DNA from: Yeosuana marina
Lineage (GTDB): Bacteria; Bacteroidota; Bacteroidia; Flavobacteriales; Flavobacteriaceae
Assembly: GCF_011762485.1 (NCBI RefSeq)
Contig: NZ_JAAKGI010000001.1
Span: 124,001-188,000 of the forward strand
Reading direction: 5' to 3'
DNA: 64,000 nt
The position numbers and the translations under genes are program-made. Positions within the stretch are counted from its first letter, which is position 1; each line of letters starts with the position of its first letter. The notes below the pieces were generated by a model. It was not told the DNA's origin. It was given only the letters and a program-made list of their open reading frames with translations, and did no database searches. Below, in pieces: positions 9,595 through 18,037 of the stretch.

Positions 9595-11079
9595 ATGAAA
9601 ATGAAAAAAATATTAAAAATATATTTATTTGTAATAGTTGTTGGATTCACAGCATGTAACGATCAGTATTTTGATATAAATACTCCCGTTGATTCTGTGC
9701 CTTTAGATCAACTAGATATGAAAGATCTCATGGGTCCTGTATTGTATAATACAATGTTGGCTCAATACTACGCTTCTGTTGTTGCTGGAAATTACAGTCA
9801 ATATTTTGGAGGCTACGGTTATAGTGCGGCGGGTAAATCTGAAATGGCTTCAACTTGGAGTAATATATACCTAAGGGTATTACCAAATCTAAAGTTAATA
9901 AAAGATAAGGCTAATGAAAAAGGAGCTTTACACTATGGAGCTGTTGCCTTAATAGTTGAGGCCGCTAATATTGGTTTAGCTGCAGATATGTGGGATAAAA
10001 TTCCTTACTCACAGGCAGGACAGTCATCTAAATATCCTCATCCTGATTTTGATTCTCAAGAACAAATTTACAATAGTGTTTTTTCTCTTTTAGATGAAGC
10101 TATTCACATTCTTGAAGCACCAGACAATTCTTTTATTAATATGGGAAGCGAAGATCTTATTTATGGAGGTGATTTTGATAAATGGCTCAGAGCTGCGTAT
10201 ACACTTAAAGCACGTTTTCAGCTTCATTTAGTTCAAAAAGGAATTACAACTCCTAATGATGTACTTACATCAATAGCAAATGGATTTACTTCTAACGATG
10301 ATAACTTCATGATGGTATATCCAGAAAATGAGCTAAATCCTTGGTATCAAGGATCTATTTTAACGAGACAAACAGGAAACTATTTTGTAGCGCCTAATGA
10401 TCAAATAGTTAGCATGATGAATGGCACATCGTATCCATTCCAAAGCGGTGTTATAACTGAAGACCCTAGACTTCATGAAATCTATCAAAACGAAGGAGAT
10501 CCAGGAGACCCATGGAGAGGTGGTATGAATGGTGGAATTGGCGATTCTTCGGATGGAGAACCTCTTAATACATTCTTTAAAGAAGGGGGTTACTATACCA
10601 GTTCTACATCTCCATTAATTTTAATTACCTATGCAGAAGCTATGTTTATTAAGGCTGAAGCTGCGTTCTTATCCGATGGAGGAACCAGCACTAGCACAGG
10701 ATCTACAACAGAGGCCTATAATGCTTATATGGCAGGTATATCAGCCAGTATGGATCAAATTGGAGTTGATGGCACTGATTATATGGCAGATACATCTGTA
10801 GATGTTGGTGAAGCAGGGTTAATGTTAAATCATATTATGAAAGAGAAATATATTGCTAATAACTTAAATGCTGAAACTTATAATGATTTAAGACGATACG
10901 ATTTCTCTTCTGATGTATTTAAAGATTTAGCGATTCGTTTAAATCTAGATGATGTGGTAGATGATTATGACGGCCTTTGGTTTAGAAGAGCTATTTATCC
11001 AACATCTGAGAAGAATGCTAATCCAAAAGCATTTGATTATGAAGAAGAACCTACCGTAAGTGTTTGGTGGGCACAATAA
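9595..11079 (+). CDS. SusD/RagB-family nutrient-binding outer-membrane lipoprotein (first copy)
   Basis: A 494-residue surface lipoprotein that caps the preceding SusC transporter and binds its cargo. A signal sequence ends in the lipobox FTAC (Cys21), followed by NDQYFDINTP, a typical SusD mature start. A second ATG two codons in (9601) could be the true start. TPR-like helical segments and the C-terminal PTVSVWW are typical of the SusD-like_2 branch. A strong intrinsic terminator follows at 11101, so susC1-susD1 is a bicistronic unit. RagAB of Porphyromonas gingivalis, from the same broad family, is an oligopeptide importer, which supports but does not prove a peptide cargo here. Confidence 0.94.
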   Translation: MKMKKILKIYLFVIVVGFTACNDQYFDINTPVDSVPLDQLDMKDLMGPVLYNTMLAQYYASVVAGNYSQYFGGYGYSAAGKSEMASTWSNIYLRVLPNLKLIKDKANEKGALHYGAVALIVEAANIGLAADMWDKIPYSQAGQSSKYPHPDFDSQEQIYNSVFSLLDEAIHILEAPDNSFINMGSEDLIYGGDFDKWLRAAYTLKARFQLHLVQKGITTPNDVLTSIANGFTSNDDNFMMVYPENELNPWYQGSILTRQTGNYFVAPNDQIVSMMNGTSYPFQSGVITEDPRLHEIYQNEGDPGDPWRGGMNGGIGDSSDGEPLNTFFKEGGYYTSSTSPLILITYAEAMFIKAEAAFLSDGGTSTSTGSTTEAYNAYMAGISASMDQIGVDGTDYMADTSVDVGEAGLMLNHIMKEKYIANNLNAETYNDLRRYDFSSDVFKDLAIRLNLDDVVDDYDGLWFRRAIYPTSEKNANPKAFDYEEEPTVSVWWAQ

Positions 11080-11100
11080 AAAATAATAATGTTTAATTTT

Positions 11101-11133
11101 AAAAACCGCTTAATAAATTAAGCGGTTTTTTTT
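11101..11133 (+). terminator. Intrinsic terminator after first susCD pair
   Basis: A perfect 13-bp inverted repeat (11101-11113 with 11118-11130, AAAAACCGCTTAA on the left) with a 4-nt loop, followed by a T-run. It closes the first susC-susD transcript. Confidence 0.9.
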
Positions 11134-11215
11134 ATTTGTAAATACTTATACGCCTTCATAAATAATTAAATATTCTTTTTATTAAACTTAATTCCTAAAT
11201 ATTAATACCCAAACA

Positions 11216-11296
11216 AGCAAAAAATTAAAAATACATCATAAAAAATGCAAAAACATGCAAAATAATGCAATAAACCGCAAATTTTTATTATTTTTG
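11216..11296 (+). promoter_or_regulatory. Promoter with 10-bp-phased TGCAA operator upstream of second susC
   Basis: Four copies of TGCAA or CGCAA have their GC at 11247, 11257, 11267 and 11277, exactly 10 bp apart. A fifth, AGCAA at 11216, is also in phase (30 bp upstream). The -7 box TATTTTTG is at 11289-11296. The distance from the last repeat to the box (12 bp) and from the box to the ATG (27 bp) is identical to the first susC promoter. No standard -33 box is seen, which fits activator- or repressor-controlled transcription. Confidence 0.65.
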
Positions 11297-11323
11297 AGTA
11301 ACTAATAATTCAAACTCATCCAT

Positions 11324-14300
11324 ATGAAAAAAAAAACTACCCTCTCTTTTCTCGTTTTTTTTACAGCCGCATGTAGTGTTTTGTTTGCTCAAAACATAAC
11401 AGTTGATGGTAAGGTTACAGACGCGTCAAGTGTTCCGTTACCTGGTGTAAATATTCAAGTAAAAGGTACTAACAATGGAACTTCAACTGATTTTGATGGA
11501 AATTATAAAATTTCTGCAAATCAAGGTGATGTATTAATTTTTTCCTTCTTAGGTTTTAAAGCCAAAGAAGTTACTGTAACCGGAACTTCATTAAACGTAA
11601 GTTTAGAAGAAGATGCTGGTCAACTTGATGAAGTAGTAGTTACTGCATTAGGTATTAAAAAAGAGAGAAAATCTCTTGGATATGCAGTACAAGCCGTAAA
11701 AGCTGAAGGCCTAATGGAAGGTAATCAGAATAGTATGGTTAATGGTTTACAAGGAAAAGTTTCTGGTGTAACCATTGTAAATTCTGGTGGAGCTCCTGGT
11801 TCTTCTGCAATTATTATGATTCGTGGAGGTTCTTCTATTACAGGAAACAATCAACCTCTTTTTATTGTTGATGGTCTTCCTATAGATAACTCAACAAGTT
11901 CAAGTTTAGAAGTTGCAAGTACCAATAGAGCTTCAGATATCAATCCAGAAGACATTGAAAGCATCTCTGTTCTTAAAGGTCCTGCTGCTGCTGCATTATA
12001 TGGAATTCAAGCTGCTGAAGGCGCCGTGATTATTACCACAAAAAAAGGGAAAGCTGGTGTTAGCCAGGTTACTTACTCTGGATCATTATCAATTGATAAT
12101 GTTTTGGGAACTCCAAGTATCCAACAAATATATGGGCAAGGCGCTCAAATTGTTGGCACCACAGGAACAACTATTAATCCTGAATCCAATTTATCTTGGG
12201 GAAATCCAATTTCTGGTTCTAAATTTAATAATATAAAAGATTTTTATACCACTGCTGTTACAGAAAATCATAACGTAAGCTATTCTAGTGGTAACGATAA
12301 AAGTAACTTATATTTTTCTATTGGAGATGTTTCACAAAATGGCGTTATAGAAAGCACAAGCTATGATAAAACATCGTTTAAAATTAATTCATCATCTAAA
12401 ATTACTGATAACCTTACGTTAGGTATTAATGGAAACTATATTACCACAAAAATAAATAGCACAAAACAAGGAAATGCTTCAGGTGGTAGTTTTTTAAGTT
12501 TATTATCATATCCTAGTAATATTGATGCGAAAGACTATTTAAATGCTGATAATTCTCAAAAAAGTTATTTTTTAGATCAACAGTTCGATAATCCTTACTG
12601 GAGTATAAAAAATAGTCCGAACACAGATGATGTTAAGCGTTTAATAAGTGCTATAAGTTTAAATTACAATTTCTTAAACGACTTTAATATTAACTATAAG
12701 TTAGGAATTGATAATTTTAGCGAATACAACAAAAAAGTAACTGGAGATGGTTCTCTTATTGACAACAGAGAAAACGGTTATATTAGTCAATTTGAAAAAG
12801 ATAGTAAACGATTAAATTCTAATTTTTTATTAACCTATCAAAAAAATATTACGGAAGATTTTTCTTTAAATGCTCTATTAGGAAACTCTGTTGAAGAATT
12901 AGATATTAGAACAACTTATACTAGTGGTTTAGGTTTTCAAGCCCCTGGAATATATAGTATTGGAAATGTTTTGCAGGAAGATCAAAGTATTTCTGAGCTA
13001 ATAACTAGAAAACGTATTGTAGGTGTATTTGGCGAGTTAAAATTAGGATGGCAAAACGCACTATTTTTAACAGCTACTGGAAGAAATGACTGGAGTTCTA
13101 CACTTCCTAAAGATAAAAGATCATTTTTCTATCCATCAGTTGGTATGTCCGCAGTAATAACGGATTTGTTCAAAAAAGGTGGTCATGATATTACATCTCC
13201 AAATGGATTATCCTATTTACAACTAAGATCTACTTGGGCTAAAGTAGGAAAAGATGCTCCTATTGGAGCATTAGAAAGCTCTCTGTCAACTAATATAAAC
13301 TCATTAGCAAGTTCAGCATATACTTGGAATGGAGTTGATGTAGGAAACCCTAATCTTGAACCTGAGTTTACAAGAAGTTTTGAAATAGGACTTGATGCTC
13401 GTTTCTTTGAAAGTAGAGTGAATTTTGATTTTACATATTATACCAGTAAATCTGAAAATCAAATCTTAAGAGATATCAGGGTCCCTCCTACAACAGGAAC
13501 ATTTTATGCAACACTTAATGGAGGATCTATAACTAACAGTGGTGTAGAAGCAATGCTTTCTGTTAAAGTATTACCACCTAGTAAAGCACTTTCTTGGAAT
13601 ATTGATTTTAATTTTGGTGTTAACAATAGTAAAGTTAATGATTTACCTGGTTTCCTTAACGAAGTTTATTTATCAGATTCTTGGACGTTTAATAGTACCG
13701 CTGCTGGTGCTGCTATTTTAGATGGCTCGCTATTTGGCTTAAGAGGCTACAGACCTCAAAAAAATGACAATGGTGACGTTGTTATTAATTCTAATGGACT
13801 ACCAACACTAGTGCAAGAAACATATGATAATGTAGATCGTATGCCTGATTGGACATTAGGGATTTCAAATACGTTAAAATATAAAGATTTCCGTTTATCT
13901 TTTTTATTAGATTTTGTTCAAGGATTCGATGTGTATAACGCTACTGAATCTGCATTACAATATTATGGTCTTAGTAAACAAACTCTAAACAGAAATGAAA
14001 CTATCGTTCTACCAGGTGTTGATGTAAATGGTGCTGCCAATACCGTTGCAGTTCCAATGGATCAAGCTTTCTATCAAAATTATTACTATAGAAATTCTGA
14101 AAATTTTATAGAAGACGGTTCTTTTGCTAGATTAAGATATGTAACCTTAGCTTATAATTTCCCTAAAACAATACTTGATAAAATGTCTTTATCATCGTTA
14201 GAGCTTTACGTTACAGGAAGAAACTTATTTACTATAACAGATTATAGTGGGGTTGATCCTGAAGTAAATACATTTGGTGCTGGAATTTCTGGTGCAGGGT

Positions 14301-14371
14301 CTATGGCTATTGATAATTTAGGGACACCTAATACAAAAGGTTTTGATTTTGGTTTAAAAGTTAGATTCTAA
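11324..14371 (+). CDS. SusC/RagA-type TonB-dependent outer-membrane transporter (second copy)
   Basis: A 1015-residue TonB-dependent porin with the same architecture as the first copy: signal peptide ending VLFAQ near residue 23, CarboxypepD_reg-like domain to about 100, plug with EVVVTALGI and DIESISVLKG, then a barrel ending GFDFGLKVRF. DNA identity with the first copy is very high from the last 25 bp of the leader through about codon 110 and then falls sharply. This suggests duplication followed by divergence, or gene conversion of the 5' end. It pairs with the SusD gene 14 bp downstream. Different barrels but a shared N-terminus and operator imply two related cargoes under one control. 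Confidence 0.96.
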   Translation: MKKKTTLSFLVFFTAACSVLFAQNITVDGKVTDASSVPLPGVNIQVKGTNNGTSTDFDGNYKISANQGDVLIFSFLGFKAKEVTVTGTSLNVSLEEDAGQLDEVVVTALGIKKERKSLGYAVQAVKAEGLMEGNQNSMVNGLQGKVSGVTIVNSGGAPGSSAIIMIRGGSSITGNNQPLFIVDGLPIDNSTSSSLEVASTNRASDINPEDIESISVLKGPAAAALYGIQAAEGAVIITTKKGKAGVSQVTYSGSLSIDNVLGTPSIQQIYGQGAQIVGTTGTTINPESNLSWGNPISGSKFNNIKDFYTTAVTENHNVSYSSGNDKSNLYFSIGDVSQNGVIESTSYDKTSFKINSSSKITDNLTLGINGNYITTKINSTKQGNASGGSFLSLLSYPSNIDAKDYLNADNSQKSYFLDQQFDNPYWSIKNSPNTDDVKRLISAISLNYNFLNDFNINYKLGIDNFSEYNKKVTGDGSLIDNRENGYISQFEKDSKRLNSNFLLTYQKNITEDFSLNALLGNSVEELDIRTTYTSGLGFQAPGIYSIGNVLQEDQSISELITRKRIVGVFGELKLGWQNALFLTATGRNDWSSTLPKDKRSFFYPSVGMSAVITDLFKKGGHDITSPNGLSYLQLRSTWAKVGKDAPIGALESSLSTNINSLASSAYTWNGVDVGNPNLEPEFTRSFEIGLDARFFESRVNFDFTYYTSKSENQILRDIRVPPTTGTFYATLNGGSITNSGVEAMLSVKVLPPSKALSWNIDFNFGVNNSKVNDLPGFLNEVYLSDSWTFNSTAAGAAILDGSLFGLRGYRPQKNDNGDVVINSNGLPTLVQETYDNVDRMPDWTLGISNTLKYKDFRLSFLLDFVQGFDVYNATESALQYYGLSKQTLNRNETIVLPGVDVNGAANTVAVPMDQAFYQNYYYRNSENFIEDGSFARLRYVTLAYNFPKTILDKMSLSSLELYVTGRNLFTITDYSGVDPEVNTFGAGISGAGSMAIDNLGTPNTKGFDFGLKVRF

Positions 14372-14385
14372 AAAAATTATAAATT

Positions 14386-15870
14386 ATGAAATTATACAAA
14401 TATTTACTACTAACATTATTAACCATAACTGTTTCGTGCAGTGATGATTATTTTGATGTAAACGGATCTGAAACACAACCTACAACCTCTTCCTTGCCTC
14501 CTCAGTACAGAATTCAAGGAGCCATTGAAAACACAACGGCTCAAGCTCAATACAGAGGTAGTCGTGAGGTATTAGGTGTTACACAATATGGTTCTCAAAA
14601 TGTTGCTAATTATTACTCTGAGACTTGGAGTAATGAATTTACCACAGGACGTTATTTCCTTTGGCAAAATGCCTATGTATACTCATTACCAAATACAGCA
14701 GATTTAATTGTTTTAGGAAAAAGAGATAATGCTCCTAATTTTGTTGCCGTTGGTAAAATTCTTAGAGCTTATATATTAGGAATGACAACAGACCAATATG
14801 GTGATATTGTTTTAGATGACACTTACGATGGTGTTTCTTCTATGAATATAACACCAAAATTCGCAACTCAAGAACAAGTATATCAAGCCATTTTTGATTA
14901 TATAGATGAAGCTATTGCAGAATTGGATGAATCGAGCCCAATCGCATTAAACGAAGAAGGAGGTGATGTACTTTATGCAGGTGATCAAGCAAAATGGAAA
15001 AAATTTGCTTATGCAATAAAAGCGCGATACTTAAATCATTTAAGTAAAAAATCTTCTTATGATGCTCAGGCTATAATTACAGCTTGTCAATTAGCCATTA
15101 GTTCTAATGCTGAAAATGCTCAAAAAACTTATGGTGGAGGTCCTTCTTCAAATGATATCCAACCATTTGCAGTAGGTGGCTATGGCTCATCAAGATTTGA
15201 TTATTTTTCAAACTTCTTTGTTGAATTACTAAAAAATCCATTAAATCTTGCTGTTCCTATTGAGGATCCTAGATTAACAATTATTGTTCCCGAAGCAGTA
15301 AACGGCGGCTATCATGGTGTTGTAACTGGCAGAGGGTTAGATGGCAACCCAAGTGATGATTATTCTTTAGGGAATGGAGGATTCTATACAAGTCCTAATT
15401 CAACAACAGATATGATAAACTTTAGTGAAGTGAAGTTTATTGAAGCTGAGGCAAAATTACGAAGCAATGATCCTTCAGGAGCTTATTCTGCCTTTAAAGA
15501 AGGTGTTCAAGCTGATTTAGACAAACTTGGTGTTGATTCTGCAGCGAAAACTGCATATTTAAATTTATTGGACACAGAAGTTGGAACAACCAATATCAGT
15601 CTATCTCATATCATGGTTCAAAAATATATAGCTAATGTATTAAACCCTGAAACTTGGGTAGATATGAGACGAATGGATTATAGCTCTGATATTTATCCTG
15701 GTTTACAACGTCCAGACAATGTGAACCTTGATATATTTCCAAATGATGATGATTGGATTCAAGCTATGGTATATGAATATAATGAAGAAGACAGAAATTA
15801 TGAAAACATGCCAAATAATGATCCGTATGTAAGATTAACAACTCCTGTTTGGTGGAATACTGCTGATTAA
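14386..15870 (+). CDS. SusD/RagB-family nutrient-binding outer-membrane lipoprotein (second copy)
   Basis: A 494-residue SusD-type lipoprotein, by chance the same length as the first copy but clearly different in sequence. The lipobox TVSC gives Cys18, followed by SDDYFDVNGSE. The C-terminus again ends in TTPVWWN, matching PTVSVWW of the first copy, so both belong to the same SusD subfamily. It is the partner of the SusC encoded just upstream. A bidirectional terminator at 15889 separates it from the convergent PLP-enzyme gene. Cargo is not shown by sequence. Confidence 0.94.
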   Translation: MKLYKYLLLTLLTITVSCSDDYFDVNGSETQPTTSSLPPQYRIQGAIENTTAQAQYRGSREVLGVTQYGSQNVANYYSETWSNEFTTGRYFLWQNAYVYSLPNTADLIVLGKRDNAPNFVAVGKILRAYILGMTTDQYGDIVLDDTYDGVSSMNITPKFATQEQVYQAIFDYIDEAIAELDESSPIALNEEGGDVLYAGDQAKWKKFAYAIKARYLNHLSKKSSYDAQAIITACQLAISSNAENAQKTYGGGPSSNDIQPFAVGGYGSSRFDYFSNFFVELLKNPLNLAVPIEDPRLTIIVPEAVNGGYHGVVTGRGLDGNPSDDYSLGNGGFYTSPNSTTDMINFSEVKFIEAEAKLRSNDPSGAYSAFKEGVQADLDKLGVDSAAKTAYLNLLDTEVGTTNISLSHIMVQKYIANVLNPETWVDMRRMDYSSDIYPGLQRPDNVNLDIFPNDDDWIQAMVYEYNEEDRNYENMPNNDPYVRLTTPVWWNTAD

Positions 15871-15888
15871 ATAGAAATTTGTTAAATA

Positions 15889-15921
15889 AAAACCCGCTTA
15901 TTATAATAAGCGGGTTTTTTT
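15889..15921 (+). terminator. Bidirectional terminator between second susCD pair and PLP-enzyme operon
   Basis: A perfect 15-bp palindrome (15889-15903 with 15904-15918), flanked by A's on the left and T's on the right, lies between two convergent genes and can stop transcription both ways. Confidence 0.88.
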
Positions 15922-15922
15922 A

Positions 15923-16951
15923 TTATAATCTATGTATTAAAGCATGCTTCAAGATTTCTAAATCTTCTTGAGTATGATTGGCCGAAATAACAATCCTGCT
16001 CATAAAGCCTTCATAATTTGGATATTTAAAGTTGGTAATAATGATGTTGTTTTTATATAAATAATCATAAAAACCGTCTTCATTACAGTAAATAACCGGA
16101 TAGTTTTTACTAAACTTAAAACGTTCTTTTGGTTTAAAATCATCAAACAAAAAGGCTAAGTTTTCTTTAAGCTTTTTCTGTTGTTGATGAATTAAATCTT
16201 GAGATTGCAAATAGGCTTCTAAGTAGCCTGCATTCGCACAAGATGACGAAATAAAAAGAATTTCGTTTTTTATGGAATCAATAAAATCGTTATCCGATGC
16301 GATGATCCCTCCTGATAATCCTAAAGCTTTTCCCAAAGAAGACACCATTATTTTCCTTTCTAGTTTCTCACTTAAAATACTACTAAAAACTCCTTGCCCT
16401 TGTTTTCCAAAAATTCCTAAGCTATGAGATTCATCAACCACAAGGGTTACCTTTTTTTCTGAAGAAATATTATTTAAAAAATCAAAGGATGTTGGTTCTA
16501 CTTCTAATGCCAAAACAGCATCAACGGTAATAACAATATTTTCATTGGTCGTGTTACGTAAATTTGGATGTAATTGACCATTAACAAATACAGGCAAACT
16601 ATTAGGATGTAAAATAGCAGGGTGCGTTTTTGGATAGTGATAAAAGGTATAATCAGATTGAGATAAATAGTCTAAAACCAATTTACCAGCTAGTGTTCCA
16701 GACGATGTGGTTACAGCAGCTTCAGCACCAATCTGTTCAGCAAAAAAAGCTTCAGCCGTATTAAAAATAGATAATTTAATATTCGAGCTTCTCGAACTCC
16801 CATAAAAAGACCCCCATTTAGTAATACTTTGAGTAAGAATCTTTAAAAAGCTAGCATTTGTTGAAAGCCCTAAATAAGCGGTTCCACCAAAATACAAATA
16901 TTCTTTTCCTTCAACTTGTATGGTTCTATCAGGGAAATTTTCAACAATCAT
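15923..16951 (-). CDS. PLP-dependent alpha-oxoamine synthase-like enzyme (BioF/KBL-type fold)
   Basis: A 342-residue fold-type I PLP enzyme resembling 8-amino-7-oxononanoate synthase and 2-amino-3-ketobutyrate ligase. Visible signatures: FYGSSRSS near residue 50 (substrate loop), TTSSGTLAG near 83, DESHSLGIFGKQGQG near 173 (PLP-binding Asp and His) and the probable Schiff-base lysine in SSLGKALGLSGG near 207. It is about 40-50 residues shorter than BioF. Its start lies 6 bp from the stop of the dipeptide epimerase, so it is the second gene of that operon. Acting on an amino acid released from a dipeptide is a reasonable inference, but no biotin genes accompany it and the substrate is unknown. 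Confidence 0.8.
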   Translation of the reverse strand: MIVENFPDRTIQVEGKEYLYFGGTAYLGLSTNASFLKILTQSITKWGSFYGSSRSSNIKLSIFNTAEAFFAEQIGAEAAVTTSSGTLAGKLVLDYLSQSDYTFYHYPKTHPAILHPNSLPVFVNGQLHPNLRNTTNENIVITVDAVLALEVEPTSFDFLNNISSEKKVTLVVDESHSLGIFGKQGQGVFSSILSEKLERKIMVSSLGKALGLSGGIIASDNDFIDSIKNEILFISSSCANAGYLEAYLQSQDLIHQQQKKLKENLAFLFDDFKPKERFKFSKNYPVIYCNEDGFYDYLYKNNIIITNFKYPNYEGFMSRIVISANHTQEDLEILKHALIHRL

Positions 16952-16957
16952 GTAGCG

Positions 16958-17968
16958 TTAAATTAAAGAAACCCCGGTTCCGTTTAAAGAACTATATCCT
17001 ACAACACCATCTTTAATAGTGACTCCTGTGGCAATATCTTCTGCTAATAATAAAGAGCCATCCATATCAACATAATTTAAAAGCGGAAGGAGATGTGCTA
17101 TAGCCGAAATCCCAACCGACGATTCTGTCATGCACCCTACCATGGTTTTCATTCCTAAATCTTTCGCATGATTAAGCATACGTCTTGCAGACGTTAAACC
17201 GCCACATTTTACCAACTTCACATTAATACCATGAAAATGATTATGACATTTAGCAACATCGGCTTCAATCTGGCAACTTTCGTCAGCAATAACCGGTAAT
17301 ACAGATTTTTGAAATACTTCTCTATGTGCATCCCAATCATCTGCTTTCATGGGTTGCTCTAAAAATTCAACACCAAGTTCTTTTAAAGCAACGGCATTTT
17401 TAATGGTTTCATCAACAGTCCATCCGCAATTAGCATCAATTCTAAAAATAGCATTGGTATGTTTACGTAATTCGGTAACTATTTTAATGTCTTCTTTGGT
17501 TCCTAGTTTTATTTTATAAATAGGCCATGGTAACTCTTTCATTTTAGAAACCATTTTATCGATGGTATCAATTCCAATGGTATAATCTGTTAACGGATTG
17601 TTTGAAATATCATAATTCCAAAGCTCATAAAGTTTTTTGCCTTTTTTACGAGCATATAAATCGTTGTAAGCTAAGTCTAACGCGCATAATGCAAACATAT
17701 TATGCTTTAAATGTGGATACATAGCATCCCAAAATTCTTCTGGCGTACTCTGCTTAGTAGCTTCAATCTTAGACTTAAGAGGCTCAATGGCTTCTATCAT
17801 TTTTTGAACCGTAATTCCGTAATATGGGTTCGAAGTTGCCTCTCCATAGCCTGAAAATTCTCCATCTTTTAGTTCAACAATTAAATTAGGTTGCACACTG
17901 TAAGACTCTCTTGAAATGGTAAACGTGTGTTTTAATTTTAGTTCGAATGGTCTTAAAATAACCTCCAT
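16958..17968 (-). CDS. Dipeptide epimerase, probable L-Ala-D/L-Glu epimerase (enolase superfamily)
   Basis: A 336-residue member of the muconate-lactonizing subgroup of the enolase superfamily. Catalytic features are in place: acid/base K152-x-K154 (YKIKLG), metal ligands Asp178, Glu204 (LEQP) and Asp229 (ADES), and second-side lysine K251 (VKLVKCGG). The C-terminal D301-M-D303 matches the DxD motif by which dipeptide epimerases hold the substrate amino group. Arg20 in the capping loop could contact a Glu side chain. E. coli YcjG and Bacillus YkfB convert murein-derived L-Ala-D-Glu to L-Ala-L-Glu. Together with the amidase, M14 peptidase and PBP4 upstream, this points to recycling of cell-wall peptides. 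Confidence 0.9.
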   Translation of the reverse strand: MEVILRPFELKLKHTFTISRESYSVQPNLIVELKDGEFSGYGEATSNPYYGITVQKMIEAIEPLKSKIEATKQSTPEEFWDAMYPHLKHNMFALCALDLAYNDLYARKKGKKLYELWNYDISNNPLTDYTIGIDTIDKMVSKMKELPWPIYKIKLGTKEDIKIVTELRKHTNAIFRIDANCGWTVDETIKNAVALKELGVEFLEQPMKADDWDAHREVFQKSVLPVIADESCQIEADVAKCHNHFHGINVKLVKCGGLTSARRMLNHAKDLGMKTMVGCMTESSVGISAIAHLLPLLNYVDMDGSLLLAEDIATGVTIKDGVVGYSSLNGTGVSLI

Positions 17969-18007
17969 AAAATATGTTTTAATTATACGTGAAAGTTAAT
18001 AAAATTA

Positions 18008-18015
18008 TACCTTTG
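18008..18015 (+). promoter_or_regulatory. -7 box of the carboxymuconolactone-decarboxylase-like gene
   Basis: TACCTTTG fits TAnnTTTG and ends 22 bp before the ATG at 18038. No clear -33 element is visible. Confidence 0.4.
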
Positions 18016-18037
18016 ATTATAACGAAAACTTGAATTT

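Noticed and set aside
11241-11280. CRISPR-like array
   Set aside because: The repeat unit is only about 5 bp in a 10-bp period, far too short for CRISPR repeats and spacers. It fits a protein-binding array.
6440-15870. Calling the SusCD region a polysaccharide utilization locus
   Set aside because: No glycoside hydrolase, lyase, sulfatase or hybrid two-component/ECF regulator is present nearby. The neighbours are peptidoglycan and peptide enzymes.
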